Notes under the pieces: model-generated
Databases searched by the model: none
Told to the model about the DNA's origin: nothing
What the model saw: the letters and a program-made list of their open reading frames with translations, nothing else
In this document: one piece after another, positions 1 through 7,293 of the stretch
Layout of the letters: each line of letters starts with the position of its first letter
Position numbering within the stretch: position 1 is the first letter of the stretch
Source: an uncultured Victivallales bacterium
GTDB lineage: Bacteria; Verrucomicrobiota; Lentisphaeria; Oligosphaerales; JAFGRS01
DNA length: 20,534 nucleotides
Assembly (NCBI GenBank): GCA_903834675.1
Contig: CAILKC010000624.1
Span: 1-20,534, forward strand
Direction: 5' to 3'
Made by a program: the position numbers and the translations under genes

Positions 1-283
1 CCTGCGTTGTCGTTTCCTGTCCCGACTGCATGGCATAGAGCGTCTGCGGCAGTTCGGGGAACTTCAGGATCATCCGGGTGCCAGGCTTCAAGTCGGGCGC
101 GGGCTTTGAGTCAGCGTCGGCGTGCAACGCGGCCAGCGGCGCGAACAGCAGGGCGGCGAGAGCCGAGCGAAGCGAACCGTAGCGAAGCTGAGATAGCCGA
201 CGACGCTGATCACAAAGAGGTCGGCAAACAGCCTGCCAAGATGATTTCAAAAAGTCGCGGGCAACGGCAACGGTGGGTTTCAT
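1..283 (-). CDS. Secreted protein, N-terminal part only (runs off left edge)
   Basis: The frame is open from an ATG at 283 to the window edge, about 94 codons. The first ~36 residues are basic and contain a short repeat-like DNA segment. They are followed by a hydrophobic stretch (ALAALLFAPLAALHADA) that reads as a signal peptide with an Ala-x-Ala cleavage site. The mature part begins DSKPAPDLKPGTRMILKFPELPQTLYAMQ. A 'FPELP-x-T-L' opening reminds me of secreted alpha/beta-hydrolases of PVC bacteria, but the catalytic part is outside the window, so this is weak inference. The start lies 10 nt after the stop of the DUF4091/GH123-like gene, without a clear ribosome site, so translation may depend on coupling. 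A later start inside the signal region cannot be excluded. The same signal-peptide DNA occurs in the neighbouring gene. Confidence 0.6.
   Translation of the reverse strand, partial: MKPTVAVARDFLKSSWQAVCRPLCDQRRRLSQLRYGSLRSALAALLFAPLAALHADADSKPAPDLKPGTRMILKFPELPQTLYAMQSGQETTTQ
129..160 (-). repeat. Signal-peptide DNA repeat, copy A
   Basis: These 32 bases match positions 2590-2621 with a single mismatch (a/g at 144 versus 2605). Both copies encode the same hydrophobic core, LAALL(F/L)APLAAL, in the same frame and orientation, at the start of two different secreted proteins. Confidence 0.8.
166..188. repeat. Short direct repeat AGCGAAGC inside signal region
   Basis: The octamer agcgaagc occurs at 166-173 and again at 181-188, separated by gaaccgt, within the coding region of the left-edge protein just before its hydrophobic core. 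The surrounding gagcgaagcgaaccgtagcg looks like a dispersed intergenic repeat that has been captured in frame. This is visual recognition only. Confidence 0.45.
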
Positions 284-293
284 GGGTGTGTGC

Positions 294-2642
294 TCATTTG
301 AAATCCGTTCGGCCAACCACTTTCCGATCCTTCACCGCGCCCGCATCGTGGGGAATGGGGCTGGGATCGTGCCAGCGTTCGCGCGGCGCGGGTGCTTTCG
401 TGTCGAGCCATTGGCCGAGGCGCATTCGCAGTGAGGTGACAGAGCGATGCGCTTCGGGCCCGAAGGCCGACTTGCCGGCGTCGTCGTCATTCTTCTTTAC
501 CGTCATTGCGTGCAGTCCCGGCTCGCTCAGCACGGCGGCGGCAACGCTTTCGCGCGACTCGCCGGAGAGTGCCGTGAACATCGTCAGATATTCAACGAGC
601 TGCTGCCCGGCGCGGAAGGTCTTCAATCGCAGGCTCGGCAACGGGCCTTCGGCGGTCGGATAGAACAGCGAGAGTTCATCCGCCTTCTGCCATGACGTGT
701 CGTTGCCGATGGTCTGCCAGGGCAGGACGCCATCGGCTCCAAGCGCCCATGCCTCGACGCACCACGCGGCGTTGATGACGTTCGGAGAGCCGATGGCGTT
801 CGCGCTGCCATACATGTAGATCAAGTCGCCGTGACGGCGGGCTCGTTGCATCACGCTTTCGCCGTAGGTTCGCAGCGAACCGCTGATGACTTCCACGTTG
901 ACAACACCATCGAGCAGATCGCGCTGCCATTGCGGACGCGAGATGTCCGTGCGATAGACCAGACGCGAGCCGGAATCGGCCCCGACGCCCTTCCAGAACT
1001 CGATGCCGAAGCGGCGCAGTGCCCAGAAGTCTTGCGTGTTGCCCGGTTCGTCGAGAAGCCACGCCGCCGACCCTTTGTTCCAGCCGGCCTTTTTGCGGGA
1101 GACTTTGTTGTTGAGATAAAACTCGAACATGGGTTCCGACCAGCCCCTTTCCCGGATGTGCCGCGCGATGTGTGACACCGCATCACGGAACTGCTGCCAG
1201 TAGGCATCGTCGTAAGCGGACTCGATCCAGTAGCCGCCTTTGAAATGCGCCTCGTGATCCATCGGCCAATTCTCATTGAGCATGAGGTAAAAGGACTCAA
1301 TGGGCACGGCTGCCCGCGGCAGATCGTTGAAGGCAGATCCGTCGAGCAGCGGGCCATACTCCGCGTCCCATTCCGTCCAATCCCAGGTCCCGTCGGATTT
1401 GATCTTCGGACCAGCATCAATCCTGCCCGTCCCGTGGTAAGGCAGCACGTTCAAGGTCGTGCGGTGCTCCTGCGCGAGGCGATAGTAGTCGCGTTTGTGA
1501 CCGGGCAGCCCATAGGCATTCATTTGTGGAATGAAGGAAAGGTGATCGGCCAGCGTGAAGTTCCAGACCGTGAGCGAACAGGGCATCGACTGCGCTCCGA
1601 CCGTAAGTCTGCCCGTGATGCGTCCAGCCTTTGCGTCCTTCGGAACGTAAAGTTCGATGCAGGTAGGCCCTTCAGCGCTGCCAGGTTTCAAAGGATCAGC
1701 GTGGCCTTCGACGAGAGGCATCGTGAACGTCTTTGTCTTCACTTGCGCGAGTTCGATGCTCGCCTGCGCCGCCACCGTGAAGGATATCGCCTCTCCTTTC
1801 GCCGCGCAAAAATCAAGGGCCCGCAATGGCTCGCCAAACTCATCACGGCAATCCATGGGGAGCGTCCCCGCAAAGGCAGCTTCGCGCAGCGGTGGAAGCC
1901 GCGCGGGCATTGTGGCTGCGGTCTTAGCGCCTGTCGGTGCGGGGCTTTCAGATCCCCCCTCTTCCAGCCAGAGCAGAAAATAGGGTCGCGTGCTCCGTTT
2001 GTCGTCCCTGCTGGAGACGTAACGATTCAGGAACGGACGATAGGTAAAGGCGTTGCCGTCGCGACTGTATTCGCTGCCCACATCATCCATCACCGCAAAG
2101 CCGAAACAGCGGCCCTCCACGCGCGCCTGCACCACCGCAGGGTCAACCGCGATAATCTGCCAGCGATCCGCATCGCGCGGCGTGGCGTCGGCGAAGCTCC
2201 AAATGGACCCCCTCTCGCTATTGATCACAGCCGTGATGTCGGGCTGGTTTCCGCCCCAGCGCTTTTCCCCGGTCTGCGCCCAGGCGAACGAACTTGCACC
2301 TGCCGTTTTCGCCGGCTTGGCTGCAGCGCCTTCGACCCACTCGTCAGAGATCGTGGAAACCGTCATGCGCCCCAGCGCCACATCACCCTCTCCATGAAGA
2401 TGAAGCTCTGCTTTGGCCACGCGTTTACCCCTAAGAGTGGCGCAGTTGATGTCCAGCAAAGAAAACTCCTGCACGCCTTTGAACTTCAGCTTCGGAGACG
2501 CACCGCTGCTGCCCTCCACTTCACCTGGATAGGATGAGATGGAGGTGTCGCGGGAGATTTCGATGCGTATCGGTTCGGCGGCACACAGCGCGGCCAGCGG
2601 CGCGAGCAGCAGGGCGGCGAGGAGTGTGGGTTTCGTGATCAT
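294..2642 (-). CDS. Secreted DUF4091/GH123-like glycoside hydrolase
   Basis: This 782-aa protein starts at an ATG that overlaps the stop of the sialidase-like gene by the 4 nt ATGA. An in-frame extension exists further upstream but only reads through the sialidase gene. A signal peptide is clear (MITKPTLLAALLLAPLAALCAAE). Residues ~25-220 look like a DNRLRE/CBM96-type beta-sandwich (DTSISSYPGE near the start, then KAELHLHGEGD and DEWVEGAA). The catalytic half (~350-700) resembles the DUF4091/GH123 barrel: WLLDEPG places an adjacent Asp531-Glu532 pair like that of GH123 beta-N-acetylgalactosaminidases. Near the C-terminus come WCVEAWALGADGVLPWQT and then SLRLKTFRAGQQLVEYL, typical of this fold. 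A role in releasing N-acetylhexosamine or another sugar outside the cytoplasm is inferred; many DUF4091 members are uncharacterised. It is coupled to the sialidase-like gene. Confidence 0.82.
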   Translation of the reverse strand: MITKPTLLAALLLAPLAALCAAEPIRIEISRDTSISSYPGEVEGSSGASPKLKFKGVQEFSLLDINCATLRGKRVAKAELHLHGEGDVALGRMTVSTISDEWVEGAAAKPAKTAGASSFAWAQTGEKRWGGNQPDITAVINSERGSIWSFADATPRDADRWQIIAVDPAVVQARVEGRCFGFAVMDDVGSEYSRDGNAFTYRPFLNRYVSSRDDKRSTRPYFLLWLEEGGSESPAPTGAKTAATMPARLPPLREAAFAGTLPMDCRDEFGEPLRALDFCAAKGEAISFTVAAQASIELAQVKTKTFTMPLVEGHADPLKPGSAEGPTCIELYVPKDAKAGRITGRLTVGAQSMPCSLTVWNFTLADHLSFIPQMNAYGLPGHKRDYYRLAQEHRTTLNVLPYHGTGRIDAGPKIKSDGTWDWTEWDAEYGPLLDGSAFNDLPRAAVPIESFYLMLNENWPMDHEAHFKGGYWIESAYDDAYWQQFRDAVSHIARHIRERGWSEPMFEFYLNNKVSRKKAGWNKGSAAWLLDEPGNTQDFWALRRFGIEFWKGVGADSGSRLVYRTDISRPQWQRDLLDGVVNVEVISGSLRTYGESVMQRARRHGDLIYMYGSANAIGSPNVINAAWCVEAWALGADGVLPWQTIGNDTSWQKADELSLFYPTAEGPLPSLRLKTFRAGQQLVEYLTMFTALSGESRESVAAAVLSEPGLHAMTVKKNDDDAGKSAFGPEAHRSVTSLRMRLGQWLDTKAPAPRERWHDPSPIPHDAGAVKDRKVVGRTDFK
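2590..2621 (-). repeat. Signal-peptide DNA repeat, copy B
   Basis: This is the second copy of the 32-bp segment at 129-160, 31 of 32 bases identical. It encodes the hydrophobic core of the signal peptide of the DUF4091/GH123-like protein. The rest of the two genes shows no matching similarity that I can see, so the likeness is confined to the export signal. Confidence 0.8.
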
Positions 2643-3913
2643 GGAAAGGTGAGAGGTTCCTTGCCGGTGGAGCCATGATCCATCCCCAGTTTGCTCTTGA
2701 CGAGGTCCTTCAGCGCCGCGCCGCCGGTGGTGAGTTTCCGCGCGAGGACGTCCTCCTCGCGGAAGCGGGCGAAGAGGATCTCGGCGTCGCTCGCCCGGTT
2801 GCGGTCGTAGTGGACATAGATGTCGCCGTTCGGGGCCTGGGCGATGTCGGGGTAGGAGACGCCGGCGCGTTCGTCGAGCAACAGGTGGAAGGGCCAGCTC
2901 TTGCCGTCGTCGGTGGAGAGGAAGGCGGTGAGCTCCTTGCGCACTCCCCAGTCCCCGGGCCCCTTCCAGCTCGGCTGCGTGACCCTGTCCTGGCCATGCT
3001 TGATGAGCAGGAGGTTGCCCGACTGGAGGCGGCGGAACACGGCTTTGCTGTTGACATGCGGGAAGGCGGTGGACTGGGGCTGCCAGGTCTTGCCGCCGTC
3101 GGCGGAGAGACTCTGAGCGATCTCCTTCATGCAGCGGGAGAGCATCCAGAGCCGACCATCGTCGAGTTCGACGACGCTGTGCTCGTTGAAGCAACTGTCG
3201 TTGAAGATGATGCCGCCGCGATACCGCCAGTGGCCGCCTTCGTCGTCGGAGACGAAGACGTTGGCGCCACGCACCGCATCCAGTTCATGGTAGCAGTCCG
3301 CAAAGGGCTTGTCGATGTGCCAGCGCTCCCAGAGCGACACGGGCAGGATCCACTCGCCGTTCCTGCGGACGATGGGCTTGTTCAACGACGCGCCGAAGCC
3401 GATGTAAACTGGTTTGGTCCATTGGGGGTTCTCCGCGTCGGGATCATCGCAACGGACATGCCAGTTGCTGCAACTGCCGTCGAACATGCCCAGGGACTGG
3501 TGGAAGAACAGCCAGAGCCGCCCCTTCGGATCACACCAGAAGGAACCCAGCCGCGTGCCCATCTTCAGTCCGTGCGCCTGCGGATCGATCACGAACACCG
3601 GATCACGCCATGACCGGCCCTGATCGTCGCTGTAGCTCGCCAGCAGATACGCATCCGGGCCGTCCTGGCCACCCGCCCAGCAGGTCCACACGCGCCCGCC
3701 CGGCGTGACCTCCATGCTTGCGGCCATCGCAAAGGGCAGGCACTTCTGCGCATAGGCCGGAAACGGATCGAAGATCAGCGTCGGCGTGACGTGAATGGAG
3801 TTGAGCAACTCCTGCGTGACTTCACTCGCAGGCTTTGCCGATCCGTCGGCGGCCGGTGCCGCGCCCAACGGCGTGAGCAGCAACTCAGCGACGAGTGTGA
3901 GCGTGTGCGCCAT
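2639..3913 (-). CDS. Secreted Asp-box (BNR) sialidase-like protein
   Basis: A 424-aa protein starts at ATG 3913, preceded by AGGAGG with 9 nt spacing. A longer in-frame start exists (4021) but lies in the upstream gene. The signal peptide is MAHTLTLVAELLLTPLGAAPAAD. Four Asp boxes (S-x-D-x-G-x-x-W) are visible around residues 95-102, 222-229, 270-277 and 333-340, marking a six-bladed beta-propeller (BNR_2 type). Sialidase-like positions include Glu244 in NEHSVVELDDGRLW and Tyr354 in GVSYPDI. The canonical FRIP motif of GH33 is absent, so true sialidase activity is uncertain; related propellers are often annotated only as exo-alpha-sialidase-like. The gene follows the GH36-like gene by 40 nt, and its stop overlaps the next start. 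Confidence 0.85.
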   Translation of the reverse strand: MAHTLTLVAELLLTPLGAAPAADGSAKPASEVTQELLNSIHVTPTLIFDPFPAYAQKCLPFAMAASMEVTPGGRVWTCWAGGQDGPDAYLLASYSDDQGRSWRDPVFVIDPQAHGLKMGTRLGSFWCDPKGRLWLFFHQSLGMFDGSCSNWHVRCDDPDAENPQWTKPVYIGFGASLNKPIVRRNGEWILPVSLWERWHIDKPFADCYHELDAVRGANVFVSDDEGGHWRYRGGIIFNDSCFNEHSVVELDDGRLWMLSRCMKEIAQSLSADGGKTWQPQSTAFPHVNSKAVFRRLQSGNLLLIKHGQDRVTQPSWKGPGDWGVRKELTAFLSTDDGKSWPFHLLLDERAGVSYPDIAQAPNGDIYVHYDRNRASDAEILFARFREEDVLARKLTTGGAALKDLVKSKLGMDHGSTGKEPLTFP

Positions 3914-3922
3914 GGTTCCTGT

Positions 3923-3928
3923 CCTCCT
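3923..3928 (-). promoter_or_regulatory. Ribosome binding site of sialidase-like gene
   Basis: cctcct on the plus strand reads AGGAGG on the coding strand, 9 nt before ATG 3913. It decides against the longer start at 4021. Confidence 0.8.
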
Positions 3929-3953
3929 GAAGGACACGCTCAATCTAGCCATC

Positions 3954-6455
3954 CTACCTGCTGTGTGGCAGGAAGTGTGCGGAGAAACGGCGCTGGACGC
4001 TATCGCCGCAGGGGGCCCCATGCCGGTCGGTCGTCTGGTCCAACGTATCGGTGATGCGCAGTTCGAACAGGGCCGCCACCGAGCCGGGCGGGACCGTCAG
4101 GCGCCAGGCCTGCCAGGCGCAGGGATAGGTCCTGGCGCCGAGCACGGGCGTCACGGGGACGGACGAGCCCGCAACCGTCGCCGAAGCGGTCAGGAAGGCG
4201 CCGGTGTTCACCGCCTCGAACGGCTGACCGTCCGCCTGGTGCAGTCCGACCGCGACCACCAGGGCGCCGCCGGCCACGGTGGCGGGGACTTCGCCGCATA
4301 CCGTCCAGGCCGTCGGCGCCGTACTCTCTTTCTCCGCTGTGACCGCGACCGTCCGGCTCGGTTCGGCAAAGCCTGTCGGTACCGGTTCCCGCGGGAACGT
4401 GCGTGCGAGCGACGGCGCCTCGCTCCGCGGCACCGCCTCCAGGAGCACGACCTGGAACGGCCGCAGCGCCATGGCGGTCCGCGGGCCGAAGGCGTCGGGG
4501 CCGCCCGTCAGGCGCGCGGGGTCGGGGTACCAGCGGTACAGGTCCCAGAGCCGGTCGTCGGGCAGCCCCCACGCCGGGCCGAGCTCGAGCGTTACTACCT
4601 GGTCGGCCCAGGTTGCATTGTTGATCGCCAAGAAGGCGCGGCGGCCATCGGCACAGCAGTAGCCGTACGGGTCGTTGGCCTGGGGGCTACCGAGGACGAA
4701 GCGGGGATTGCCAAAGCATGCCGGGTGCGCCTTGAGCAAGGCGAGGAAGTCGGCCAGTTGCGACCACTCGGGCGGCGACAGCCAGCCCTCGTCGGCCCAG
4801 ACCTGCGCCAGCAGGCTGCCGCGGCAGAGGTCCATGACCAGGCCCTCCTGCCAGCGCTCCTTGCCGATTTGGCTGTTCCACCACCAACTCGACAGCCATA
4901 CGCCCAGCGAGTCCTTGCCGAGCGCCGGGACGAAGCCGGCCACGCGCTGGCCTTGGTCCAGCTTCTGGGTCACGCTGTCGCGCAGGTAGGGCGCCGGTTG
5001 GTCGCTGGGGCTGGCCGCCTCCATGTCCAGCCCGGAGTCGAAAAGTGTGTCCGCGTGCAGCAGCCACCACGGCGACTTGTAGCCCCAGTAGAGCATCAGC
5101 AGCACGTCCGGGCACTCGGCGTCGAGCGCCCGGAAGAACTCGACCAGACCCTCGACGATGGCCTCGGTCGAGTAGAGCCCAGGCAGGTGGTCATGCTCCG
5201 GGTTGACGCAGATGCAGCTCGTGTTGTCGAACTTCAGCAGGCGGGCGCGGTGTTCGCGGATGTGATGCCGGAACGCCTCCAGATACGTCGAGCGGATAGG
5301 CTCCGTGGCGCGGCAGAACGCCTTGCGTTTCAGTTGCACCTGGTTCAGTGTTTCGGGCTGGCGCAGGTCGTAGTTCAGGCAGGCCTGGACCTCCGGCGAC
5401 GGGTTACCGCCGATTGACCACGACGCCATCGACCCGTCGATCCACAGCCCGAGGTCCATCCCCAGGTCGTCCAGCTTCCTCCGGATCAGTTCGAGTCCGT
5501 GCGGGAAGCGCTCGGGGTCGCACTCCTTCAGCGTCCCCTTGCCGTCGACCCAGAAGTGTACGTTGCAGAGGTCGAACTGGCAGCCGGCCACCTTCCGGCT
5601 CTCGCCTAGGACTTCGAGGCTGCCGAGGGTGTAGGTCTCGCGGTTCATGAAGTCGCCCGAGGGCCAGGAGCCGAAGTTGTCGAACACGGCATACGGCCGG
5701 TCGTGACCCCGGAGGACGCGCCGCATCCGGCCGCGGAGGTGGGCGACAAACGCCGCCTGCGCGGCCCCGGCCGCGGCGACGCCGAGTACGGTCTCCATGC
5801 ATGCAAACGTCGCACCGGCCGCGAGCCGGACGCCGGGATACTGGCGCAGGCGGACCCGCCCCGAACAGCCCTCCGCGACCCCTGCGGGGTGCGCCAGCGT
5901 CAGGAAGAACTCGTCCGCGACGCAGACAGGAAACCCGCGCTCCACGTGCGGGCTCCCGTCCGAGGGGAAATCGCGGGGCGCCGGTATCGAGTACGTGCCG
6001 CCGGCGGGCTTGTCGCCGACCACGGCCGCGCCGATGTCGTAGGAACCCAGCCGCACGTTCAGCAGGCGGTCCCACACCGCCGTGCCACAGTTCTCGATGG
6101 TGACGGACCGGCGCAGCACCGGCTCGGCCGCGGTCCAGCGATAGGTCACCGTGATCCGCGCGGCGGGCGCCGCCGCTTCGAGCGTGAACACGGCCTCCCC
6201 GGCCGGCGCCCCGGCGACGGTGGGCCGCCCCGTCACGCGCAGTTCGGGCGTGAGCAGAGGCTGGTCCGGCAGGCCGATGTCGAAGCCCACCTCCGGTCCC
6301 AGCCCCAGGTCGAGCGTCCGCCCGGTCAGCCGGTTCTCCCAGGCGACGGCGCGGAGGCCGTCGGCGGTGTCCAGCGTGAAGGCGAAGGCGGGCGACATCA
6401 GCTCTACACGCGTCACGCTCCGACGTACGGTCGTACTCCCGGGCGTTGAGTTCAT
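3954..6455 (-). CDS. GH36-like alpha-galactosidase-type glycoside hydrolase
   Basis: This 833-aa protein starts at ATG 6455 behind AGGAG with 9 nt spacing; the open frame continues upstream to 6704 but only through the BNR remnant. The N-terminal ~270 residues form a beta-sandwich, followed by a TIM barrel (~290-600) and C-terminal beta domains. The barrel carries clan GH-D signatures: GLWIDG, then LLKFDN with Asp410 in the place of the nucleophile. About 63 residues on is LFDSGLDMEA, with Asp473 or Asp477 as candidate acid/base. Trp-rich stretches (YWGYKSPWW, WLSSWWWNSQ) would line a sugar pocket. A residue ~760-830 module is unassigned. I see no signal peptide, which is odd among secreted neighbours, so it may act in the cytoplasm on imported oligosaccharides. 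The exact substrate is unknown; alpha-galactoside is the family default. Confidence 0.8.
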   Translation of the reverse strand: MNSTPGSTTVRRSVTRVELMSPAFAFTLDTADGLRAVAWENRLTGRTLDLGLGPEVGFDIGLPDQPLLTPELRVTGRPTVAGAPAGEAVFTLEAAAPAARITVTYRWTAAEPVLRRSVTIENCGTAVWDRLLNVRLGSYDIGAAVVGDKPAGGTYSIPAPRDFPSDGSPHVERGFPVCVADEFFLTLAHPAGVAEGCSGRVRLRQYPGVRLAAGATFACMETVLGVAAAGAAQAAFVAHLRGRMRRVLRGHDRPYAVFDNFGSWPSGDFMNRETYTLGSLEVLGESRKVAGCQFDLCNVHFWVDGKGTLKECDPERFPHGLELIRRKLDDLGMDLGLWIDGSMASWSIGGNPSPEVQACLNYDLRQPETLNQVQLKRKAFCRATEPIRSTYLEAFRHHIREHRARLLKFDNTSCICVNPEHDHLPGLYSTEAIVEGLVEFFRALDAECPDVLLMLYWGYKSPWWLLHADTLFDSGLDMEAASPSDQPAPYLRDSVTQKLDQGQRVAGFVPALGKDSLGVWLSSWWWNSQIGKERWQEGLVMDLCRGSLLAQVWADEGWLSPPEWSQLADFLALLKAHPACFGNPRFVLGSPQANDPYGYCCADGRRAFLAINNATWADQVVTLELGPAWGLPDDRLWDLYRWYPDPARLTGGPDAFGPRTAMALRPFQVVLLEAVPRSEAPSLARTFPREPVPTGFAEPSRTVAVTAEKESTAPTAWTVCGEVPATVAGGALVVAVGLHQADGQPFEAVNTGAFLTASATVAGSSVPVTPVLGARTYPCAWQAWRLTVPPGSVAALFELRITDTLDQTTDRHGAPCGDSVQRRFSAHFLPHSR

Positions 6456-6464
6456 CGCGTCGGT

Positions 6465-6469
6465 CTCCT
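6465..6469 (-). promoter_or_regulatory. Ribosome binding site of GH36-like gene
   Basis: ctcct on the plus strand gives AGGAG on the coding strand, 9 nt before ATG 6455. It supports that start over the extended frame through the BNR remnant. Confidence 0.75.
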
Positions 6470-6475
6470 GAGTTA

Positions 6476-7030
6476 TCAGTGGATGAGTACTGGATTGGTT
6501 GCCCGGCGTCTGCAGCGCCGGGCCCGGGCGATGAAAAACAGATCGCCCTTGGGATTTTTGGAGAACGAGTAGTAAGTGAAACTCCCGGCAATGGCGTCGA
6601 AATGGCGATCGAATCCCTTCTCCGCCGATCGGGGAACCCGGGAAACCCAGTAACGCAGGCCATGATTGTGCATGTTGCCGAGGATGTGGAGCGACCCTTT
6701 CCAATCGACGGCCATGCTCCGTTCATTGTGTCCGTCGTCATCGAAGGTGTATCCGTCTTCAACCGCGACATCCGTCACCTTCCCCCGGGTGACGGAAACA
6801 ATCCGGGGTCGCAGGTTCGGATCGACATAGACTCCGTAGGTCGTTTCCCCGTCGGTGACCACCGGGGAAGACCAACCGTCCGTATACCAATTAGCCCGGG
6901 CCTTTGCCGTGGCCAGAATCATTGCGGGTGCCTTAACCGACTGGCCCGGCGTGGAGTCGGCCGCGGCAACCTCGATGCTCGTCACGAAGACGAGTCCCGC
7001 GCCGATCTTCAATGCTTCGCGACAGGTGAT
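6476..7030 (-). pseudogene. BNR_4-family protein remnant (start lost, C-terminus lost)
   Basis: The frame shows the opening of a BNR_4-type secreted propeller: WYTDGWSSPVV, then TYGVYVDPNLRPRIV, DDDGHNERSMAVDWKG and HILGNMHNHGLRYW. Families of this type usually run several hundred residues; here similarity stops after KGDLFFI and the frame continues as a basic tail (ARARRCRRRATN) through a hairpin to a stop. At the 5' end the codons ATC-ACC-TGT-CGC-GAA-GCA-TTG-AAG look like a decayed Tat leader (originally M-T-R-R-E-A-L-K-I-G-A-G), with ATG changed to ATC at 7030-7028 and one Arg changed to Cys. No Shine-Dalgarno is present; TTG at 7012 would be the only conventional start. GC content is lower than in the adjacent GH36-like gene. 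I infer a non-functional remnant. Confidence 0.7.
6501..6523. repeat. Perfect 8-bp inverted repeat (hairpin) at remnant end
   Basis: gcccggcg (6501-6508) and cgccgggc (6516-6523) are perfect reverse complements around a 7-nt loop. No T-run follows on the minus strand, so it is not a standard intrinsic terminator. It lies exactly where the BNR_4-like similarity stops. Confidence 0.65.
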
Positions 7031-7293
7031 GCTGTTGGTGTTAATGCTGCGTTTGTCCGTGCGTCAGTTCCAAGCTTCGGAAGTCATCGCGATGAGTTTC
7101 TCCAGCGACTGGAACTCTTTGCTGTGCGGGGATCTCGGCGGGGACGAGGAACTCTATGCGGGTGAGCTTCTGCGTGACCAAGCGCACTCGGGCTTCGGTG
7201 TCGGATTTCGACCCGTTGTGTCCAATGCGCAGGCGCGACCCGAGTGCCCCGGGACGGCGTTGCGCCTGATTCGACGCAGGTGTCCTCTGTCGA
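7031..7293 (-). other. Unassigned, probably decayed sequence
   Basis: No intact gene fits these 263 bases. On the minus strand one frame holds a plausible C-terminal tail, KEFQSLEKLIAMTSEAWN, ending at the TGA at 7066-7064, but it is open for only 29 codons. A second frame immediately upstream reads EARVRLVTQKLTRIEFLVPAEIPA. The two could be pieces of one frameshifted gene end. I do not recognise the family, and there is no hairpin or promoter I would defend. Confidence 0.35.

Noticed and set aside
2643..3194. N-terminal extension of the DUF4091/GH123-like frame
   Set aside because: The extension reads out of frame through the sialidase-like gene; the signal peptide and ATGA overlap fix the start at 2642.
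3795..5417. Plus-strand open frame of 540 codons opposite the GH36-like gene
   Set aside because: Shadow frame; the opposite strand carries clan GH-D catalytic motifs in a continuous frame.
6501..6523. Intrinsic terminator
   Set aside because: No T-run follows the stem on either coding-relevant side.
6456..6704. N-terminal extension of the GH36-like frame
   Set aside because: It overlaps the BNR_4 remnant and is not family-like; AGGAG supports ATG 6455.
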